Assembly: GCA_002890585.1 (NCBI GenBank)
Contig: MIQB01000039.1
Span: 1-18,376 of the forward strand
Origin: Tannerella sp. oral taxon 808
Lineage (GTDB): Bacteria > Bacteroidota > Bacteroidia > Bacteroidales > Tannerellaceae
DNA: 18,376 nt
Reading direction: 5' to 3'
The notes under the pieces are model-generated. The model was not told the DNA's origin. It did not search any database and saw only the letters and a program-made list of their open reading frames with translations. A program made the translations under genes and the position numbers. Positions 14,253-18,376 of this stretch are shown here, piece after piece (the first letter of the stretch is position 1; the number at the start of each line of letters is the position of its first letter).

Positions 14253-15272
14253 ATGATCGAACGAATCAAAGCACTGCTTGCAGAGGTGGAAAACCTCAAA
14301 GCCGACAATGCCGAGGAATTAGAGGCATTGCGCATCAAATACCTGAGTAAAAAGGGAGAGATCAACGCCCTGATGAGCGACTTCCGCAGCGTGGCCGCCG
14401 ATAGCAAACGCGAGGTGGGCAAACGCCTCAACGAGCTCAAGGATGCAACCCAAAACAAGATCAACGAGCTCAAGGCACGCTTCGAAAACACTGCCACCGA
14501 AGCCGACACCATCGACCTCACGCGCACGGCTTACCCCATCGCCCTCGGCACACGCCATCCGCTCTCGATGATCAAAAAAGAGATCTGCGACATCTTCGGA
14601 AGGCTCGGTTTCAGCATCGCCGAAGGACCTGAGGTGGAAGACGACTGGCACGTCTTCTCCGCCCTCAACTTCGCCGAGGATCACCCCGCGCGCGACATGC
14701 AAGACACCTTCTTCATCCAGCACGACCCCGACGTGTTGCTCCGCACCCACACCTCCTCCGTGCAGGTGCGCGTCATGGAGCGTCAGCAGCCGCCCGTGCG
14801 CATCATCTGCCCCGGCCGCGTCTACCGCAACGAGGCCGTCTCCGCCCGCGCCCACTGCTTCTTCCACCAAGTCGAAGCCCTCTACGTCGACCGCCAAGTC
14901 TCCTTCGCCGACCTCAAGCAGGTGCTCCTCTACTTCGCCCGCGAACTCTTCGGCGAGGGGACGAACATCCGCCTACGCCCCTCCTACTTCCCCTTCACCG
15001 AACCCTCGGCCGAGATGGACATCACCTGCCACATCTGCGGTGGCAAGGGATGCAACATCTGCAAACACACGGGCTGGGTAGAGATCCTCGGCTGCGGTAT
15101 GGTCGATCCGAACGTGCTCGAGAATTGCGGCATCGATAGCCATACGCACTCCGGCTTCGCGCTCGGCATGGGCATCGAGCGCATTGCCATGCTCAAGTAT
15201 CGCATCAACGACATCCGCCTCTTCTTCGAGAACGACCTCCGCTTCCTCCGCCAGTTCGCTGCCGCTCAGTGA
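14253..15272 (+). CDS. pheS: Phenylalanine--tRNA ligase alpha subunit
   Basis: This is the catalytic alpha subunit of phenylalanyl-tRNA synthetase, which charges tRNA-Phe as an alpha2-beta2 enzyme. The 339 residues match the usual bacterial length. An N-terminal coiled coil (1-85) is followed by LLRTHTSSVQVRVM at 162-175, motif 2 as GRVYRNEAVSARAHCFFHQV at 188-207, and motif 3 as GFALGMGIERIAML at 301-314. Four cysteines at 259-270 (CHICGGKGCNIC) form a zinc-binding-like insert seen in some PheS lineages. The beta subunit gene pheT is not adjacent, in contrast to many bacteria. The gene has no clear TAnnTTTG promoter directly upstream, and nth follows after 13 nt, so they are co-transcribed. 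Confidence 0.98.
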   Translation: MIERIKALLAEVENLKADNAEELEALRIKYLSKKGEINALMSDFRSVAADSKREVGKRLNELKDATQNKINELKARFENTATEADTIDLTRTAYPIALGTRHPLSMIKKEICDIFGRLGFSIAEGPEVEDDWHVFSALNFAEDHPARDMQDTFFIQHDPDVLLRTHTSSVQVRVMERQQPPVRIICPGRVYRNEAVSARAHCFFHQVEALYVDRQVSFADLKQVLLYFARELFGEGTNIRLRPSYFPFTEPSAEMDITCHICGGKGCNICKHTGWVEILGCGMVDPNVLENCGIDSHTHSGFALGMGIERIAMLKYRINDIRLFFENDLRFLRQFAAAQ

Positions 15273-15285
15273 CCCCCCTACGGAC

Positions 15286-15921
15286 ATGACGAAGAAAGAA
15301 CGCTACCAGGGCGTCATCGCGTGGTTTGAGGAGCACATGCCCGTGGCCGAAACCGAGCTGCACTACACGGATCCCTTTCAGCTGCTCGTCGCCGTGATCC
15401 TCTCCGCGCAATGCACCGACAAGCGCGTGAATCTCGTCACACCGTCGCTCTTCGAGGCCTACCCGACGGCCGAAGTGATGGCTGAAGCCACACCCGAAGC
15501 CATCTTCGAGTACATCCGCAGCGTCTCTTACCCCAACAACAAAGCCCGCCACTTAGTCGGTGCCGCGCGCATGCTCAGAGACGACTTCGGGGGGCACGTC
15601 CCCGATAGCGTCGAGGAGCTGATGAAGCTGCCCGGCGTGGGGCGCAAGACGGCCAACGTGGTCACCTCCGTCGTCTTCCACCAGCCGCGCATGGCCGTCG
15701 ACACACACGTCTTCCGCGTGGCCAACCGCATCGGCCTGACCACGAACAGTCGCACGCCGCTGGCCACTGAGAAGGAGCTGGTCCGACACATCCCCGAGGC
15801 GCTCATCCACAAAGCTCACCACTGGCTCATCCTGCACGGCCGCTACGTCTGCATGGCTCGTAAACCCAAATGCGATGCCTGCGGGCTTGTCCCCTGGTGT
15901 AAGTCGGCGTTTAAGGTGTAA
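15286..15921 (+). CDS. nth: Endonuclease III, DNA glycosylase/AP lyase
   Basis: This 211-residue base-excision-repair enzyme removes oxidised pyrimidines and cleaves the abasic site. The helix-hairpin-helix LPGVGRKTANVV (115-126) supplies the catalytic lysine K121, and VDTHVFRVANR (138-148) supplies the catalytic aspartate D139. The C-terminal iron-sulfur loop has the exact C-x6-C-x2-C-x5-C spacing (C189, C196, C199, C205). The frame is open into the end of pheS, but the ATG at 15286 gives the standard N-terminus and length. It lies 13 nt after pheS, and its stop is one base before the start of the HTH gene, so the three form an operon. Confidence 0.97.
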   Translation: MTKKERYQGVIAWFEEHMPVAETELHYTDPFQLLVAVILSAQCTDKRVNLVTPSLFEAYPTAEVMAEATPEAIFEYIRSVSYPNNKARHLVGAARMLRDDFGGHVPDSVEELMKLPGVGRKTANVVTSVVFHQPRMAVDTHVFRVANRIGLTTNSRTPLATEKELVRHIPEALIHKAHHWLILHGRYVCMARKPKCDACGLVPWCKSAFKV

Positions 15922-15922
15922 C

Positions 15923-16216
15923 ATGCTAACCAGCATCAGTAAAGAGATCGAACAGGAGTTCGGCAAGCCGGGTACACCGGAGCGAGCGAAGTTTGATGAG
16001 GAGGCGTTTGCGTTTTATACCGGGCAGTTGCTCTCAGATGCACGAAAGGAGGCCAAGGTGACGCAAGCGGAATTGGCGAGGCGTCTGCATTCCAGCAAGT
16101 CTTATATATCGAGCGTAGAACGCGGAGAGGTCATTCCCAGCGCTGCCATGTTTTACCATATGATTAGCGCGCTGGGCATGCGCATTGAAATAGTAAAGCC
16201 GTTGGTGATGGTTTGA
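15923..16216 (+). CDS. Xre-family HTH protein, HigA-type antitoxin without a visible toxin
   Basis: This 97-residue protein has a central Xre helix-turn-helix (about 46-70: VTQAELARRLHSSKSYISSV, then ERGEVIPS), preceded by a region (KPGTPERAKFDEEAFAFYTG) typical of HigA-like antitoxins paired with RelE/ParE/HigB toxins in Bacteroidota. Its ATG lies one base after the nth stop, with a purine-rich AAGGTG just upstream, so it is probably translated from the pheS-nth transcript. No RelE/HigB-like toxin is seen upstream or downstream: a terminator follows at once, then a convergent peptidase gene. It may be an orphan antitoxin, a remnant of a toxin-antitoxin pair, or a stand-alone regulator. Confidence 0.85.
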   Translation: MLTSISKEIEQEFGKPGTPERAKFDEEAFAFYTGQLLSDARKEAKVTQAELARRLHSSKSYISSVERGEVIPSAAMFYHMISALGMRIEIVKPLVMV

Positions 16217-16245
16217 TTCCACCGGCAATCGCCCCCAAACGCACC

Positions 16246-16294
16246 GAAGGCGAGACCTCCCCAACCTGTGGGGGATCTCGCCTTCTTCTTTTTT
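16246..16294 (+). terminator. Strong intrinsic terminator of the pheS-nth-HTH operon
   Basis: GAAGGCGAGA (16246-16255) pairs perfectly with TCTCGCCTTC (16276-16285). A 2-nt bulge is followed by TCCCC (16258-16262) pairing with GGGGA (16271-16275) around an 8-nt loop. A T-rich tail, TTCTTCTTTTTT-like, runs to 16294. It starts 29 nt after the HTH stop. The opposite strand lacks a T-run, so it would not serve the convergent dipeptidase equally well. Confidence 0.92.
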
Positions 16295-16316
16295 CAGACG
16301 ATCGTCTCTCTCTCGA

Positions 16317-17960
16317 TTATTCCGCTTTAAGGTTTTCGCCGCCTTCCTTCACGAGGTTGCGGTAATACTCCTCGTCGTAGCCGGGCCAATCTGGCGCGGC
16401 AGGCAAGCCGTACGGATTACGCTTGAAGTGGCCGTTCTCCTCCTTCTTCACGTTGCCGTCGATGTATTTCACCAAGAGGTATTCGCCGAGCTGCTTCCAA
16501 CGCGTCGTGGCCGACTCGGCCGTGGTGGTGCTGAACCACGTCAGGAAGCGGCGCGCCTCCTCCGGGCTCTTCTCATGGAGCGTCAGCGCGGCCTTATCGA
16601 TGGCCGGGATGCGGTCACGATAGCCATTCTCGAGCTCCGACTGCACCTTGCGGATGTCCTTAATCATGAAGTTGTATTTGTGGTACGCCATGTTGGCCAC
16701 CCAGTTGTGGATCCAGAAAGCCGACGTCCACGAGAAGGTCAGCAGGTCGCCATTGCCCTCGCGGTAGCACTCGGGCACGGCCAACGTGGAGGAGTAAACA
16801 GGATTGAAGACGGCCGTGTTGGCGTCGTCTACACCAAACCAGAGAATGCCGCCGATCTCGTCCGGCAGCCAATTGCGCATCTGTGGCACGATCACGAAGC
16901 CCGTCTGCTGCGTCGCGATGGCGCGTTCGTGCAGGTACTTCTGCCCGTCTACGGTGAAGTTCATCGGGCGCCAGCGGTAGGGCACTTTGTAGGGTCCCGC
17001 ACCGGCTTCCTTCGTCATGTCCATGCTTGTGCCCTCGAAATGGTCGCGCATGGCGTTCTGCACGTCTTGCACGGAGAGCTTGCGCGAGGGGCGCACGTAG
17101 AGCGGCATCGGCTCCTTCGACGCGTCGCCGCGCACGAGCGTCTCATACTTATCCATGTCCGGGCAGAACTTGTGGAAGAAGGCCCACACGCGGGCTTCGC
17201 AGGCGCGCAGGTTGCCAAAATCGTAAGGGCAGTACGCGTTGACGAAGCTAAAATCCTTGTCCGCGCCTTTGAAGTACCCTTTTTCGCGAGCGAAGGAGAC
17301 GATGTCAGGCGAGTACATGCAATTCTCCTTATCGGCAAACGGGATGTGGTGGATGCGCGCCTGATTAGCGTGCCCCGAGATGCAGTCGTCGGGGATGCGG
17401 ATGGCCACCCACACGGCGCCTTTGCTGCCCGGCCCCTTGCCGATCATTTCCATGATCCAAACCTCATTCTTGTCGGCTATCGTGAACGATTCGCCGCTGC
17501 TGTGGTAGCCGTGCGCAGCTACGAGATCGGTCATCACCTTGATGGCCTCGCGAGCTGAGCGTGAGCGTTGCAGGGCGATGTAGATCAGGCTGCCATAGTC
17601 CATCACGCCGGTGGAGTCGATCAACTCGGGGCGTCCGCCGAAGGTGCTTTCGGTGATGGCCACTTGGTGTTCATTCATGTTGCCCACCACGGAGTAGGTG
17701 CGTTCCACCTGCGGGATGCGCCCGAGCGGCTTGCCTGTGTCCCACTCCACCACGTCGAGCATGGCGCCCTTGGGGTGCGTCGCCGCGGGCCAGCGATACA
17801 TCACGCCGTAAAGCGTGTGCGAGTCAGCCGCATAACTAATAATCACCGATCCGTCTACGGATGCCTTCTTGCCCACAATCAAGTCGGTGCAGGCCGCGGC
17901 CTTCTCCCCGCCCAGGGCAAGGATCAGCGAGGCCGCCAATGCGATACAATACTTCTTCAT
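16317..17960 (-). CDS. Secreted C69-family dipeptidase
   Basis: This 547-residue peptidase resembles the PepD-like cysteine dipeptidases of family C69. An N-terminal signal peptide (YCIALAASLILALGGEKAAA) ends right before Cys24 in ACTDLIVGKKASVDGS. In this Ntn-hydrolase family that cysteine becomes the N-terminal nucleophile after processing, so signal cleavage may itself expose the active site. Other family stretches are NMNEHQVAITESTFGG (about 104-119) and SFTIADKNEVWIMEMIGKGP (about 168-187). The same AAAC could be misread as a lipobox, but -3 is Ala rather than Leu. Bacteroidales carry several such periplasmic dipeptidases that work with peptide uptake. It is convergent with the pheS operon and appears monocistronic, with a -7-like element 50 nt upstream. 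Confidence 0.9.
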   Translation of the reverse strand: MKKYCIALAASLILALGGEKAAACTDLIVGKKASVDGSVIISYAADSHTLYGVMYRWPAATHPKGAMLDVVEWDTGKPLGRIPQVERTYSVVGNMNEHQVAITESTFGGRPELIDSTGVMDYGSLIYIALQRSRSAREAIKVMTDLVAAHGYHSSGESFTIADKNEVWIMEMIGKGPGSKGAVWVAIRIPDDCISGHANQARIHHIPFADKENCMYSPDIVSFAREKGYFKGADKDFSFVNAYCPYDFGNLRACEARVWAFFHKFCPDMDKYETLVRGDASKEPMPLYVRPSRKLSVQDVQNAMRDHFEGTSMDMTKEAGAGPYKVPYRWRPMNFTVDGQKYLHERAIATQQTGFVIVPQMRNWLPDEIGGILWFGVDDANTAVFNPVYSSTLAVPECYREGNGDLLTFSWTSAFWIHNWVANMAYHKYNFMIKDIRKVQSELENGYRDRIPAIDKAALTLHEKSPEEARRFLTWFSTTTAESATTRWKQLGEYLLVKYIDGNVKKEENGHFKRNPYGLPAAPDWPGYDEEYYRNLVKEGGENLKAE

Positions 17961-18010
17961 ACGATTCTTTTTTGATGTTTCTCGGATTAGTTGTAAATAA
18001 ATCTTGCGGC

Positions 18011-18018
18011 CAAAGGTA
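18011..18018 (-). promoter_or_regulatory. -7 promoter element of the C69 dipeptidase gene
   Basis: The minus strand reads TACCTTTG, a full match to TAnnTTTG, 50 nt upstream of the start codon at 17960. No good TTTG -33 element is seen at the normal 19-21-bp distance; the closest is TTCA at 18044-18041 (22-bp spacer). The call rests on the -7 element alone. Confidence 0.5.
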
Positions 18019-18085
18019 GACGAATTGCTAAGGGCTCATTTGAAGGATGGACAGGCCTGTCATGGGGTTAGATGGTCAATTATTA

Positions 18086-18151
18086 ATGATCAATGATTAA
18101 TGGTAGGGCGGTGCCATGCTGCCCCGTGTCTTCGGGGTAATCATTGATCAT
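18086..18151. repeat. Perfect 14-bp inverted repeat enclosing a second hairpin
   Basis: ATGATCAATGATTA (18086-18099) and TAATCATTGATCAT (18138-18151) are exact inverse complements. The 38-nt loop contains CCCCG (18122-18126) and CGGGG (18133-18137), a second 5-bp hairpin that abuts the right arm. It lies upstream of the dipeptidase promoter, with no coding potential. It could be a cruciform, a structured RNA or a short mobile palindrome. Confidence 0.75.
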
Positions 18152-18180
18152 GGATCCGGGCACATTGGGATGGGGCGCCC

Positions 18181-18241
18181 TGTAGGGGCGCCGGACGATA
18201 GCCCGGGGCGAAACCCCGGGTAGCGAATAATCATTCGCCCC
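18181..18241. repeat. Nested REP-like palindromes
   Basis: An outer stem GGGGCG (18185-18190) with CGCCCC (18236-18241) encloses two hairpins: CCCGGGG-CGAAA-CCCCGGG (18202-18220) and GCGAAT-AATC-ATTCGC (18223-18238). The second hairpin shares bases with the outer arm, so the two pairings compete. The leader TGTAGGGGCG (18181-18190) matches the TGTAGGGG found beside the REP-like hairpins at 7071-7097 and 14214-14239, suggesting the same general family of dispersed palindromes. Confidence 0.65.
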
Positions 18242-18263
18242 ATCCATCGATGCCCGACCCATC

Positions 18264-18273
18264 GGGGGGGGGG
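18264..18273 (+). repeat. G10 homopolymer tract
   Basis: Ten consecutive G residues sit three bases before the 42-bp array at the window end. It is intergenic as far as the window shows. Runs of this length are prone to slippage, but no gene within reach is seen to depend on it. Confidence 0.9.
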
Positions 18274-18275
18274 CG

Positions 18276-18376
18276 CATGATCATTTCATACACTATGAAA
18301 AGGCTGTGCAGGCCTTGCATGGTCATTTCATACACTATAAAAAGGCCATGCAAGCCTTGCATGATCATTTTATACA
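18276..18376. repeat. 42-bp tandem array cut by the window end
   Basis: CATGATCATTT or a one-base variant recurs at 18276, 18318 and 18360, a 42-bp period: two full units and part of a third. Each unit continues with TCATACACTAT and then a palindromic part, AAGGC-N7-GCCTT (AAGGCTGTGCAGGCCTT in unit 1). ATGATCAT is itself an 8-bp palindrome. The array continues beyond the window, so its size is unknown. Confidence 0.85.

Noticed and set aside
15875..15922. Longer N-terminus for the HTH gene
   Set aside because: The earlier ATG lies inside the nth reading region; the ATG at 15923 follows the nth stop and a purine-rich site and matches the expected protein length.
16428..17558. 376-residue antisense frame inside the C69 dipeptidase gene
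   Set aside because: The minus strand has clear family motifs including the N-terminal Cys; the antisense product has no recognisable domain and shadow-like composition.

Overview
The window looks like a chromosomal segment from a member of the Bacteroidales (Bacteroidota), GC-rich for that order. The evidence is the gene families present: a DUF6377-type membrane regulator, an HU-like/DUF4469 protein, a secreted C69 dipeptidase, and a TonB-dependent receptor linked to secreted glycosidases. There is also a TAnnTTTG-type -7 element in front of the AraC gene and another in front of the dipeptidase gene. A Tannerella- or Parabacteroides-like organism fits, but the genus is only inferred.

Layout. 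Positions 171-3231 (+ strand) hold a zinc-ribbon Nudix hydrolase, a TPR/membrane/HTH regulator of the DUF6377 type, and a closely spaced HU-like DNA-binding protein with a DUF4469-type tail. At 3232-3453, between convergent transcription units, lies an array of six short palindromes at about 23-bp spacing. Positions 3454-12318 (- strand) form a catabolic cluster. In transcription order it reads GH3 beta-glucosidase, TonB-dependent outer-membrane receptor, type-B carboxylesterase, GH78-like alpha-L-rhamnosidase, and the broken remnant of a second GH3 gene. The receptor and esterase are separated by 655 bp holding a perfect 11-bp hairpin, a 41-bp tandem array and two REP-like hairpins. An AraC-family regulator (13311-14192, +) is divergent from the cluster. 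The intergenic region between them carries twelve full copies, plus a partial one, of an exactly 41-bp repeat, each with a near-perfect palindrome at its core. Next come the housekeeping genes pheS and nth, then an HTH gene of the HigA-antitoxin type, ending at a strong terminator. A convergent C69 dipeptidase (16317-17960, -) follows. The last 400 bp are non-coding and highly structured: a 14-bp inverted repeat, REP-like hairpins, a G10 tract, and the start of a 42-bp tandem array that runs off the window.

How the genes may work together. The cluster looks like a small TonB-dependent utilisation locus without a SusD gene, probably controlled by the adjacent AraC regulator. Alpha-L-rhamnosidase, beta-glucosidase and carboxylesterase together suggest stripping of rhamnosyl-glucosyl and acyl decorations from glycoconjugates such as plant phenolic rhamnoglucosides. 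The substrate is inference. The most unusual feature of the window is its intergenic DNA: three tandem arrays of 41-42 bp period and one of about 23 bp, together with REP-like hairpins that share an invariant loop and show paired stem changes.
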